DNA of 64,000 nt from Streptomyces sp. APSN-46.1 (GTDB taxonomy: Bacteria; Actinomycetota; Actinomycetes; Streptomycetales; Streptomycetaceae), in contig NZ_JALGRF010000009.1 of the NCBI RefSeq assembly GCF_022815725.1, positions 1 through 64,000 on the forward strand, read 5' to 3'. The position numbers were made by a program, and so were the translations under genes. Positions 19,435 to 29,048 of this stretch are shown here, one piece after another (the first letter of the stretch is position 1; the number at the start of each line of letters is the position of its first letter). The notes under the pieces are model-generated. The model was not told the origin of the DNA. It ran no database searches and worked only from the letters and a program-made list of their open reading frames with translations.

Positions 19435-19499
19435 TTGACATCTGCGACAAGCCCGATGCAGTCTTCCATCAAGCAGAAACTAACTTCCGCAATACGGAA
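19435..19499 (+). promoter_or_regulatory. hyi promoter with TTCCG-N5-CGGAA operator
   Basis: A TTGACA hexamer at 19435 precedes the gene, and TTCCGCAATACGGAA at 19485-19499 lies just before the ribosome site, 15 bp before the hyi start. The same palindrome occurs twice before gcl. Position downstream of the promoter suits a repressor; an IclR-type (AllR-like) protein is the likely owner, but is not encoded here. Confidence 0.6.
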
Positions 19500-19514
19500 G
19501 GAGCGCCCGCCCTC

Positions 19515-20366
19515 ATGGCCCGCTTCTCAGACGGCGCAGTCACGGACCAGCGCTTCGATGTAAACCTTTCGATCCTCTTCACGGAACTCCCGCTCCTGGA
19601 GCGTCCCGCGGCTGCCGCCGCGGCCGGCTTCACGGCGGTCGAGCTGTGGTGGCCCTGGATCGAGACCCCCACCCCCGCACAGGAGGAGCTCGACGCCCTC
19701 AAGAAGGCTCTTGAGGACGCCGGCACTCAGCTGGTGGGCCTGAACTTCTACGCCGGCCGGCTGCCGGGCCCGGACCGCGGCGCGGTATCGGTTCCCGGTG
19801 AGGAGTCGGACCGCTTCAACGCCAACATCAACGTGGCCGCGGACTTCGCCGCCTCGGTCGGCTGCAAGGCGCTGAACGCCCTCTACGGCAACCGCGTCGA
19901 GGGTGTGGACCCGGCCGTTCAGGACGAGCTCGCCCTGAAGAACCTGGTCGTGGCGGCTCAGGCCGCGGACCGCGTCGGTGCGATCCTCCTGATCGAGACC
20001 CTCAACAAGCCCGAGTCGCCGCTCTACCCGCTGGTGAGCGCCCCGGCCGGCATCGAGGTCGTGGACAAGGTGAACGCGGCCACCGGCCTCGGCAACGCCA
20101 AGTTCCTGCTCGACCTGTACCACCTGGCGATGAACGACGAGGACCTCTCCGAGGTCATCGAAAAGTACGCCGCCAAGACCGGACACGTCCAGATCGCGGA
20201 CAAGCCGGGACGCGGTGCCCCCGGCACCGGCGAGCTGCCCCTGGAGGAGCTGCTCGGCCAGCTGAAGAAGGCCGGATACGAGGGCTACGTAGGCCTGGAG
20301 TACAAGGCCGCCGACGCTGCCGCCTCCTTCGAGTGGCTGCCGGCCGAGGCCCGCGCCGCCAAGTAG
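19515..20366 (+). CDS. hyi: Hydroxypyruvate isomerase
   Basis: A 283-residue TIM-barrel protein of the AP-endonuclease-2 fold: FDVNLSILFTELPLLERPAAAAAAGFTAVELWWPW at the start, LLIETLNKPESP around residue 160, and GHVQIADKPGRGAPGTGEL near residue 220. These are hallmarks of Hyi, which interconverts hydroxypyruvate and tartronate semialdehyde. ATG 19515 follows GGAAGGAG. It is followed 75 bp later by the reductase gene in the same direction, forming a glyoxylate-use unit with gcl. Confidence 0.93.
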   Translation: MARFSDGAVTDQRFDVNLSILFTELPLLERPAAAAAAGFTAVELWWPWIETPTPAQEELDALKKALEDAGTQLVGLNFYAGRLPGPDRGAVSVPGEESDRFNANINVAADFAASVGCKALNALYGNRVEGVDPAVQDELALKNLVVAAQAADRVGAILLIETLNKPESPLYPLVSAPAGIEVVDKVNAATGLGNAKFLLDLYHLAMNDEDLSEVIEKYAAKTGHVQIADKPGRGAPGTGELPLEELLGQLKKAGYEGYVGLEYKAADAAASFEWLPAEARAAK

Positions 20367-20441
20367 GCGGGCAAAGTCCAGGCGATCAGCCGGGCACCCC
20401 ACGCACTTTTCGTACGAAGCTTTAAGAGAAGGACCTCCCTC

Positions 20442-21332
20442 ATGAGCACCCTCCCCAAGATTGCCTGGATCGGTCTCGGAATCATGGGCTCCCCCATGGC
20501 CGAGAACCTCCTGAAGGCCGGCTACTCGGTCACCGGCTTCACCCTGGAGCAGGACAAGCTGGACCGCCTGGCCGCCGCCGGCGGCACCGCGGCCGGCTCG
20601 ATCGCCGAGGCCGTCAAGGACGCCGACGTCATCATCACGATGGTGCCCGCCTCCCCGCAGGTCGAGGCCATCTCCTACGGCCCCGAGGGCATCCTGGAGA
20701 ACGCCAAGTCCGGCGCGCTGGTCATCGACATGTCGTCGATCACCCCGCAGACCTCCATCGACCTGGCGAAGAACGCCTCCGAGAAGGGCATCCGCGTCAT
20801 CGACGCCCCGGTGTCCGGCGGCGAGGCCGGCGCCATCGAGGCCGTCCTGTCGATCATGGTGGGTGGCGAGCAGGCCGACTTCGACGAGGCCCTGCCGGTC
20901 CTGGAGACCCTCGGCAAGACCATCGTCCTGTGCGGCCCGCACGGCTCCGGCCAGACGGTGAAGGCCGCCAACCAGCTCATCGTGGCGGTGAACATCCAGG
21001 CGTGCGCCGAGGCCGTCGTCTTCCTGGAGAAGTCGGGCGTGAACCTCCAGGCCGCCCTGGACGTCCTCAACGGCGGTCTGGCCGGCTCCACGGTCCTGAC
21101 CCGCAAGAAGGACAACTTCCTGAACCGCGACTTCAAGCCCGGTTTCCGGATCGACCTGCACCACAAGGACATGGGCATCGTCACCGACGCCGCCCGCAAC
21201 GTCGGCGCCGCCCTCCCGGTCGGCGCGGTCGTGGCCCAGCTGGTCGCCTCGCTGCGCGCCCAGGGTGACGGCGGCCTGGACCACTCCGCCCTGCTCCGCG
21301 CGGTCGAGCGCCTCTCCGGCGCCCAGATCTGA
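20442..21332 (+). CDS. glxR: Tartronate semialdehyde reductase (2-hydroxy-3-oxopropionate reductase)
   Basis: A 296-residue beta-hydroxyacid dehydrogenase. N-terminal NAD(P) site IAWIGLGIMGSPMAENLLKAG, substrate loop DAPVSGGEAGA near residue 123, and the catalytic lysine in GSGQTVKAANQLIVA near 170. It reduces tartronate semialdehyde, made by glyoxylate carboligase, to D-glycerate. Same direction and close behind hyi. Confidence 0.94.
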   Translation: MSTLPKIAWIGLGIMGSPMAENLLKAGYSVTGFTLEQDKLDRLAAAGGTAAGSIAEAVKDADVIITMVPASPQVEAISYGPEGILENAKSGALVIDMSSITPQTSIDLAKNASEKGIRVIDAPVSGGEAGAIEAVLSIMVGGEQADFDEALPVLETLGKTIVLCGPHGSGQTVKAANQLIVAVNIQACAEAVVFLEKSGVNLQAALDVLNGGLAGSTVLTRKKDNFLNRDFKPGFRIDLHHKDMGIVTDAARNVGAALPVGAVVAQLVASLRAQGDGGLDHSALLRAVERLSGAQI

Positions 21333-21450
21333 CCGGGCCGAGCGCCTTCCCCCGCAAGGGGCTCTGAGTTTCCGGATGGTGCCGGTGCTGACACCTGTCC
21401 TGTCGCGCCCAAGCGCCGGCACCGTCCGGATCACCTCTCTCCATCTTTGT

Positions 21451-21465
21451 TCAACAAACTGTTGA
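21451..21465. promoter_or_regulatory. TCAAC-N5-GTTGA palindrome upstream of catalase
   Basis: TCAACAAACTGTTGA, both arms perfect, 82 bp before the catalase start in an AT-rich patch. Identical at 13 of 15 positions to the site before aceB. Confidence 0.6.
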
Positions 21466-21546
21466 CGCTGAGTTCGGCCTGAAATTAGGCTGTTCCGCAT
21501 GACGGAAGACGCTTTTCGTCAGCAGGTTCCCGTACGGAAGGTCACC

Positions 21547-23004
21547 ATGTCGAAGCGCACGCTGACGACCGAGTCCGGCGCCCCGGTCGCCGACAACCAG
21601 AACTCCGCCACCGCCGGCGTCGGTGGCCCGCTCCTGGTCCAGGACCAGCAGCTCCTTGAGAAGCTCGCCCGCTTCAACCGTGAGCGCATCCCGGAGCGTG
21701 TGGTGCACGCCCGCGGCTCGGCCGCGTACGGCTACTTCGAGGTGACCGACGACGTCACCGCGTACACCAGCGCCGCGTTCCTGAACACGGTCGGCAAGAA
21801 GACCGAGACCTTCCTGCGGTTCTCCACCGTCGCCGACTCGCTCGGCGGCGCGGACGCGGTCCGCGACCCGCGCGGCTTCGCGCTGAAGTTCTACACCGAA
21901 GAGGGCAACTACGACCTCGTCGGCAACAACACCCCGGTGTTCTTCATCAAGGACCCGATCAAGTTCCCCGACTTCATCCACTCCCAGAAGCGTGACCCCT
22001 TCACGGGCAAGCAGGAGCCGGACAACGTCTGGGACTTCTGGGCGCACGCCCCCGAGGCGACGCACCAGATCACCTGGCTGATGGGTGACCGCGGTATCCC
22101 GGCGTCGTACCGTCACATGAACGGCTACGGCTCCCACACGTACCAGTGGACGAACGAGCAGGGCGAGGCCTTCTTCGTCAAGTACCACTTCAAGACGAAC
22201 CAGGGCGTCCGCTGCCTGTCGGGCGAGCAGGCCGCCGAGCTCGTCGGCAAGGACGCGAACTCGCACCAGACCGACCTGCTCCAGGCGATCGAGCGCGGTG
22301 TGAACCCGAGCTGGACCCTCTACGTCCAGATCATGCCGGCCGCCGAGGCCGCGGACTACCGCTTCAACCCGTTCGACCTCACCAAGGTGTGGCCGCACAG
22401 CGACTACCCGCTGCAGCGCGTGGGCCGCCTGGTCCTCGACCGCAACCCGGACAACGTCTTCGCCGAGGTCGAGCAGGCCGCCTTCTCCCCGAACAACTTC
22501 GTCCCGGGCATCACCGCCTCGCCGGACAAGATGCTCCAGGGCCGTCTCTTCGCGTACGCCGACGCCCAGCGCTACCGCCTCGGTGTGAACCACACCCTGC
22601 TGCCGGTCAACGCCCCGAAGGCGACGAAGGCCGACAACTACGGCCGCGACGGTGTCATGGCGCTGCGCAACGGCTCGCGCCACGACAAGAACTACGAGCC
22701 CAACTCGTACCAGGGTCCGGCCGAGACCGGCCTGGCGCTGGGCGCCCCGAAGGCCGTCTCCGGCTACACGGGCACCCACGAGGCCCCGGCCCACACCAAG
22801 GACGACGACTTCTTCCAGGCCGGTGAGCTCTACCGCCTGATGTCGGAGGCCGAGAAGCAGCGTCTGGTGGCGAACATCGCCGGCGGTCTGTCTCAGGTCA
22901 CCCTGGAAGACGTCATCGAGAAGAACCTGGCTCACTTCCACGCCGCCGACGCCGACTACGGCAAGCGCGTCGAGGAGGCCGTTCGCGCCCTGCGCGACGC
23001 CTGA
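21547..23004 (+). CDS. Monofunctional haem catalase (clade of small-subunit catalases)
   Basis: A 485-residue catalase. Catalytic His is in ERVVHARGSAAYGYF, catalytic Asn in LVGNNTPVFFIKDP, and the haem-ligand Tyr in GRLFAYADAQRYRLG. The length is that of small-subunit catalases. The ATG at 21547 (preceded by GGAAGG) is preferred over an in-frame ATG at 21499 with no ribosome site. Its place next to glyoxylate and urate genes fits disposal of peroxide from uricase. A hairpin terminator follows. Confidence 0.96.
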   Translation: MSKRTLTTESGAPVADNQNSATAGVGGPLLVQDQQLLEKLARFNRERIPERVVHARGSAAYGYFEVTDDVTAYTSAAFLNTVGKKTETFLRFSTVADSLGGADAVRDPRGFALKFYTEEGNYDLVGNNTPVFFIKDPIKFPDFIHSQKRDPFTGKQEPDNVWDFWAHAPEATHQITWLMGDRGIPASYRHMNGYGSHTYQWTNEQGEAFFVKYHFKTNQGVRCLSGEQAAELVGKDANSHQTDLLQAIERGVNPSWTLYVQIMPAAEAADYRFNPFDLTKVWPHSDYPLQRVGRLVLDRNPDNVFAEVEQAAFSPNNFVPGITASPDKMLQGRLFAYADAQRYRLGVNHTLLPVNAPKATKADNYGRDGVMALRNGSRHDKNYEPNSYQGPAETGLALGAPKAVSGYTGTHEAPAHTKDDDFFQAGELYRLMSEAEKQRLVANIAGGLSQVTLEDVIEKNLAHFHAADADYGKRVEEAVRALRDA

Positions 23005-23018
23005 GCCACACAGCTGTA

Positions 23019-23048
23019 CCGGGGGCCTGACGGGAGGTCAGGCCCCGG
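23019..23048 (+). terminator. Hairpin terminator after catalase
   Basis: GGGGCCTGAC pairs with GTCAGGCCCC around a short GGGAG-type loop, 15 bp after the catalase stop. Confidence 0.85.
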
Positions 23049-23227
23049 GTGCTGAGCCCGAGCCGCGGACCCGGATGAGGGGTGGTACGCGGTGAGGGCG
23101 GGACGAGGGCCGTGGCGGGCGTGCGAGCCAGTGCGGTGGTAATGGGTTCCGAGGCCCGTCTCTTGACCTGAGGGAGACGACGCCGAAGTTCTCGTCGCCG
23201 CCCGCCACGGTCCCAGCCACTCCTTAT

Positions 23228-23258
23228 ATACAGGGGCCACGCACAGAGTCCCCTGTAT
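23228..23258. repeat. 9-bp inverted repeat
   Basis: ATACAGGGG at 23228-23236 pairs with CCCCTGTAT at 23250-23258. It stands in a 588-bp gene-free stretch; it may be a weak terminator or part of a regulatory structure. Confidence 0.5.
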
Positions 23259-23280
23259 GGAGGGAGCTACCTCCCCACCA

Positions 23281-23444
23281 ACTCCGCCCGTCGGAGTCGC
23301 AGCAACCCAAATCTCCGCCCGGTTGTGCGAACGACCTCTTCTGGACGCCGTCCTCGCACCGCTTCGCGGGCATCGGTCCGGCTGCGCCGGACTCCGTCCG
23401 TCGGAGTCGCAGCAGCCCCAAATCTCCGCCCGGTGGTGCGAACG
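23281..23444. repeat. Two copies of a ~53-bp repeat, 110 bp apart
   Basis: The unit beginning ACTCCG, carrying TCGGAGTCGCAGCA and AATCTCCGCCCGG and ending GTGCGAACG, is found at 23281-23333 and 23391-23444 with a few differences. Each copy holds a small ACTCCG/CGGAGT palindrome. No gene is evident here. Confidence 0.7.
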
Positions 23445-23484
23445 TCCTGTCGCGCCAGCCTCGCACCGTCGGGCGGTCACACTC

Positions 23485-23524
23485 AAAGCGCCGAGTCACG
23501 GACGGTCCCGTGACTCGGCGCTTT
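23485..23524. terminator. Strong symmetric hairpin
   Basis: AAAGCGCCGAGTCACGG and CCGTGACTCGGCGCTTT form a 17-bp stem with a short loop, ending in T-rich DNA on both sides. It isolates the TetR gene from upstream transcription. Confidence 0.9.
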
Positions 23525-23570
23525 GTCATGCCCGGCCGGAGAGCTCGTGGGTGAGGGCTAACCTGGGGCC

Positions 23571-23588
23571 TGACTGAAAGCTCAGTCA
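23571..23588. promoter_or_regulatory. Palindromic operator of the TetR gene
   Basis: TGACTGA-AAGC-TCAGTCA, a perfect 7-bp inverted repeat ending 4 bp before the start codon at 23593. Such a site over a TetR gene start is typical of autorepression. Confidence 0.75.
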
Positions 23589-23592
23589 AGAC

Positions 23593-24201
23593 ATGTCCGT
23601 CCCGAAAGGTGTGGCAAGAGTGGCCGATCGCCAAGCGTTGATCCTGGAAGCCGCCGTACGCGTCATCGCGCGCACCGGCGTCAGAGGCCTGCGCGTCGAG
23701 GAGCTGGCGGCCGAGGCAGGGGTCTCCACCGCGCTGATCTACTACCACTTCAAGGACCGTGCGGGCCTGATCCAACGCACCCTGGCCTTCATCAGCGACC
23801 GCGCCACCGGCTACACCGACGAGGCGGTGTCAGGTGCGGAGAACGCCCGCGCCACCCTGCTCCAGCTGCTGCTGAGCGAGCTCCAGGACACCGACCGGGT
23901 CCGCGAGAACAGCATCGCCTGGGGTGAGCTGCGGGCCAGCGCCATCTTCGACACCGATCTGCGGGAGCCCCTGGCGGAGTCCACCCGCAGCTGGACCCAG
24001 GACACCGCCGATGCCATCGCGGATGCCAAAGCGGCCGGCCGGGCCGACCTGTCCGTATCAACCCTGGACGCCGCGGAGCGGCTCACCGCCCTGGTGGAGG
24101 GCCTCAGCGAGCGCTGGCTGAGCGGTTCGCTGACGCTGGAGCGGGCCCGCGAGCTGCTGGCCGGCGCGGTCGAGGCCGAGCTCGGGCCGGACGACGAGTA
24201 G
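23593..24201 (+). CDS. TetR/AcrR-family transcriptional regulator
   Basis: A 202-residue regulator with an N-terminal TetR helix-turn-helix (LILEAAVRVIARTGVRGLRVEELAAEAGVSTALIYYHFKDRAGL) and a helical ligand-binding C-terminus. No target gene is adjacent in the same operon; gcl is convergent, beyond the IS. The gene would originally have ended at the hairpin that the IS now interrupts. Confidence 0.92.
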   Translation: MSVPKGVARVADRQALILEAAVRVIARTGVRGLRVEELAAEAGVSTALIYYHFKDRAGLIQRTLAFISDRATGYTDEAVSGAENARATLLQLLLSELQDTDRVRENSIAWGELRASAIFDTDLREPLAESTRSWTQDTADAIADAKAAGRADLSVSTLDAAERLTALVEGLSERWLSGSLTLERARELLAGAVEAELGPDDE

Positions 24202-24232
24202 CGTGCCGCGCACACGCGAAGCGGCCCCCGCC

Positions 24233-24247
24233 CCTCCTGACGGAGGG
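24233..24247. repeat. Target-site duplication, left copy
   Basis: CCTCCTGACGGAGGG here is repeated exactly at 26033-26047, directly outside the IS ends. The 15-bp duplicated target is itself the tip of a terminator hairpin. Confidence 0.85.
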
Positions 24248-26032
24248 ATGCCGTTGGTTAATTCGGGGCCTGGCGTGACGTCGGTTCCCAAGACCTGGTT
24301 GTGGTCTTGGGAGCCGACGTTGTCGTATGGGGAGGGTGTCGATGTCGATGCGTCCGAAGGATCCTGGTGAGGTTCCGGTAGAGACAGTGCGGGTGGCGCG
24401 GGCAGCCTTTCCGAAGGGCAGTCTGGCGATCCGGATCCGGGACGAGCTGGGGGGCCTGTTCAGTGACGGTCAGTTCGCGGATCTGTTCCCAGCGCGGGGG
24501 AAGCCCGCCTGGTCGCCGGGCCGGTTGGCGCTCGTGCTGGTGTTGCAGTTCGTGGAGGGACTCACCGACCGGCAGGCCGCCGAGGCGGTCCGGGCCAGGA
24601 TCGACTTCAAGTACGCGCTCGCGCTGGAGCTGGGCGATCCGGGGTTCGACTTCTCGGTGCTCTCGGAGTTCCGGGACCGTCTGGTTGAGGCGGATGCCGG
24701 GCGGCGGGTGATGGACGGCATCCTGGCCAGGGCCCAGGAGAACGGGCTGCTCAAGACGGCGGGCAGGGCAAGGACCGACTCCACGCACGTGCAGTCCGCG
24801 GCACGTGAGCTGGGCTGGCTGGAGCTGGTCGCGGAGACCCTGCGCTCAGCGTTGAACGCGCTCGCGCAGGCGGCTCCCGACTGGCTGGGCGAGGCTGCGG
24901 AGCCGGACTGGTTCAAGCACTACGCGACCAGGGCCGAGGACTCCCGGTTTCCCAAGTCCCGCACCAAGCGGGACGAGGTCGGTCTGCGGATCGGGGCTGA
25001 CGGGATGCGGCTACTTGAGGCCGTCCGGTCACCTGCGGCACCAGAAGGGCTGTGGACGCTTGAGCAGGTGGAAATCCTGCGCCAGGTGTGGGTTCAGCAC
25101 TTCCACCTGGTGGAGGGCGAGGTGAGGCGCCGGGACCCAAAAGACCGCCCGCCAGGCGCATTGCGCCTGGTCACGCCCTATGACACGGAAGCGCGCGTCG
25201 GCGTCAAACGGGACACCATGTGGGACGGATACAAGGTCCACCTCACCGAAACGTGTGAGCCGGACACCCCGAACCTGATCACGAACGTGGCCACCACCGT
25301 GGCGACGGTTTCCGACATGTCGATGACCGAGACGGTGCACGCCCAGCTCGCCGAAGCGGGCCGTCTGCCCGGTGAGCATCTGGTCGACGCCGGATATGTC
25401 GACGCGCATCTGCTGGTCAGTACCCGCCGCCAGTACGGCATCACGCTCACTGGCCCGGCCGCCGCCGTCATCAGCCACCAGGCAGCCTCGGGTGGCGCTT
25501 TCACCGGCGACGACTTCACCATCGACTGGGCGGGCGAACGGGTCACCTGCCCCGGCGGCAAGGCCACCACCCGCTGGAACCCCGACCGCTCCCAGGCCGG
25601 CACCCCGGTCATCCGGGTCCGGTTCAACAGCGGGGACTGCCGGCCCTGCCCGGTCCGCGAGCAGTGCACCACCTCCAGCGTCGGCCGGCGCCTGACCCTG
25701 CGGCCCCGCGAGGAACACGAAGCCCTCCGCCAGGCCCGCGCCGACTAGGACACCGACACCTGGAAGGAGCGATACAAGACCCGCGCCGGAGTCGAGGGCA
25801 CCATCTCCCAGGCCGCCCAGCGCTGCGGCCTGCGCAGATCCCGCTACCGCGGTCTCGCGAAGACGAGCCTCCAGCACCAGCTGACCGGCGCCGCGATCAA
25901 TCTCGCCCGCCTCGACGCCCACCTCACCGACACACGCAGGGCCCGAACCCGCACCAGCCACTTCGCAGCACTTCGCCCCGCCGAGCCGAAGCTCGACGGG
26001 GCGAAGTAGACCCCCGAATTAACCAACGGCAT
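24248..26032 (+). mobile_element. IS1182-family-like insertion sequence, 1,785 bp
   Basis: Perfect 21-bp terminal inverted repeats, beginning ATGCCGTTGGTTAATT, lie at 24248-24268 and 26012-26032. It is flanked by a 15-bp direct repeat and encodes one DDE transposase gene split by a stop codon. Both ends and the target duplication are intact and identical, so the insertion is recent. Confidence 0.9.
24327..26009 (+). pseudogene. IS1182-type DDE transposase interrupted by an amber codon
   Basis: The frame reads 473 codons to TAG at 25746-25748, and then continues in the same frame for 86 more codons to TAG at 26007-26009. The first part has the start MSMRPKDPGEVP, the helical N-terminal domain (LADLFPARGKPAWSPGRLALVLVLQF), the first catalytic Asp in ARTDSTHVQSA and the second in LVDAGYVDAHLL, plus a cysteine cluster (CPGG, CRPCPVREQC). 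The catalytic Glu region (RAGVEGTISQAAQRCGLRRSRY) lies only after the stop, so the shortened protein should be inactive unless the amber codon is read through. Confidence 0.88.
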
Positions 26033-26047
26033 CCTCCTGACGGAGGG
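26033..26047. repeat. Target-site duplication, right copy
   Basis: CCTCCTGACGGAGGG, identical to 24233-24247. Confidence 0.85.
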
Positions 26048-26105
26048 AACGGGGGCCGCTTCGTAGCCGCTTCGTTGACTGCCAGACCCAGGTGCGTCCG
26101 GCTGA

Positions 26106-27893
<1,788 letters not shown>

Positions 27894-27925
27894 CGAGTTC
27901 TCCTGCGGGTGTGGCGGTCAGGCTT

Positions 27926-27961
27926 TTCCGTCATACGGAATTTTTGTTCTGCTATACGGAA
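27926..27961. promoter_or_regulatory. Double TTCCG-N5-CGGAA operator upstream of gcl
   Basis: TTCCGTCATACGGAA at 27926-27940 and TTCTGCTATACGGAA at 27947-27961, 21 bp centre to centre (two helix turns). They match the site before hyi. Cooperative binding of a dimeric, probably IclR-type, repressor is inferred. Confidence 0.7.
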
Positions 27962-28151
27962 CAAGCTAAGCGGCGACTCCGCAGTGCGTCAAGGCGCTTC
28001 GGCAGCGCGGAACCCACCAAAAGCCGCGTCTCGCTCGGTGACTTGTACGAAGGACCAGGCCTCGGGGGAAAAATCGAGGTCGTCCTCGCCTCGGCGGTCG
28101 CCGGTGGTGGAGCATGTACGTACGCACAGCGACGGAGGGGGTCCAGGTCTC

Positions 28152-29048
28152 ATGGCGGAAGCGGTACCGGTGCGCTGCCCGGCGTGCCTGCGCGAGAACG
28201 ACTACACCGCCCCGGTCTTCCCGTGCGCCTGCGGGAGCCCGGTCACGCCGCCGCTGGACCTGACGGCGCCGCCCCTTCCGCTGACCCATCGGAACTGGTC
28301 GGAAACCTGGGTGGCGGTGCGGTGCACGGCCTGCGGGCGGGAGAGCGAGTGGCCGCACCCGGAGGTGGGGTGCGGCTCGTGCGGAACGGTGGTGCGGATT
28401 CCGGTGCACCCGGTGGAGGGGGCCGAGCCCGCACCGGGCGCGCGAGCCGACGCGGGCGCAGGCGGTCCCCGGCCCGATGCGGCCGGGCCGACGAAGCCGC
28501 GTGAGACGCCGGGGGCGGGCGCTGCGCCGGGCACGGGAGCGGGAACGGGAGCGGCGGCGGAACGCGGGCGTGCGCCAGATTCGGACAAGTCCCAGCGGCG
28601 GCCGAAGCCGTCCGCCGTAAACCCGGCCGGCTCACCCCTGCCGCCGACCGCGCCGGTGCCGCGCCCCGCGTTCCGGCCGGTGACCATCCGTACGGCCCGC
28701 GACGCGGTGGCCACGGCCGCGCTGTACCTGCGCTGGCTCGGCTTCCGGGACGTACGGCAGCCCGACGGGAGGCCGATCCCCTCGGCGGCGGTGGACCTGC
28801 GCGCACCCGGGCTGGTCGCCCAGGTGGACCCGACCACCGCGCCGGCCGGGGTGCGCGCGGTGGAGTGCGTATGGCTGAACGGATTGACGGCCTCCGCGAC
28901 CAGCGTCTACTTCGCGCTCGCCGGATACACCGAGGACGCCCGGACCCGCGCGGACGACCTGGGGATACCACTGTTCGTCATGGACCTCACCGGCATGCCG
29001 CAGCCGGTCAACAATCCGGCGGACGAACTGATCGGGACGGGGGCCTAG
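28152..29048 (+). CDS. Zinc-ribbon protein with a C-terminal restriction-endonuclease-like domain
   Basis: A 298-residue protein. The N-terminal 80 residues hold two zinc-ribbon pairs (CPACLREND...CACGSP and CTACGRE...CGSCGTV). A low-complexity Ala/Gly/Pro linker follows (~90-170). The last 120 residues (VATAALYLRWLGFRDVRQPDG, AVDLRAPGLVAQVDPTTAP, ALAGYTEDARTRADDLGIPLFVMDLTG) have the rhythm of an Mrr/REase-like fold, with D...Q-V in place of D-ExK, so catalysis is doubtful. Stop and next start overlap (TAGTG). Confidence 0.6.
   Translation: MAEAVPVRCPACLRENDYTAPVFPCACGSPVTPPLDLTAPPLPLTHRNWSETWVAVRCTACGRESEWPHPEVGCGSCGTVVRIPVHPVEGAEPAPGARADAGAGGPRPDAAGPTKPRETPGAGAAPGTGAGTGAAAERGRAPDSDKSQRRPKPSAVNPAGSPLPPTAPVPRPAFRPVTIRTARDAVATAALYLRWLGFRDVRQPDGRPIPSAAVDLRAPGLVAQVDPTTAPAGVRAVECVWLNGLTASATSVYFALAGYTEDARTRADDLGIPLFVMDLTGMPQPVNNPADELIGTGA

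Larger units (their letters stand above)
24219..26061. terminator. Bidirectional terminator split by the IS insertion
   Basis: Without the IS and one repeat copy, the flanks join to a long hairpin: AAGCGGCCCCCG then CCCTCC, loop TGAC, then GGAGGG and CGGGGGCCGCTT. The outer left arm (24219-24230) now lies 1.8 kb from its partner (26050-26061). Each side keeps a short CCTCC/GGAGG hairpin within the duplicated target. Confidence 0.8.

Noticed and set aside
23281..23444. Two repeated units as a CRISPR fragment
   Set aside because: Only two copies, about 53 bp each with 57 bp between; no cas genes in the window.
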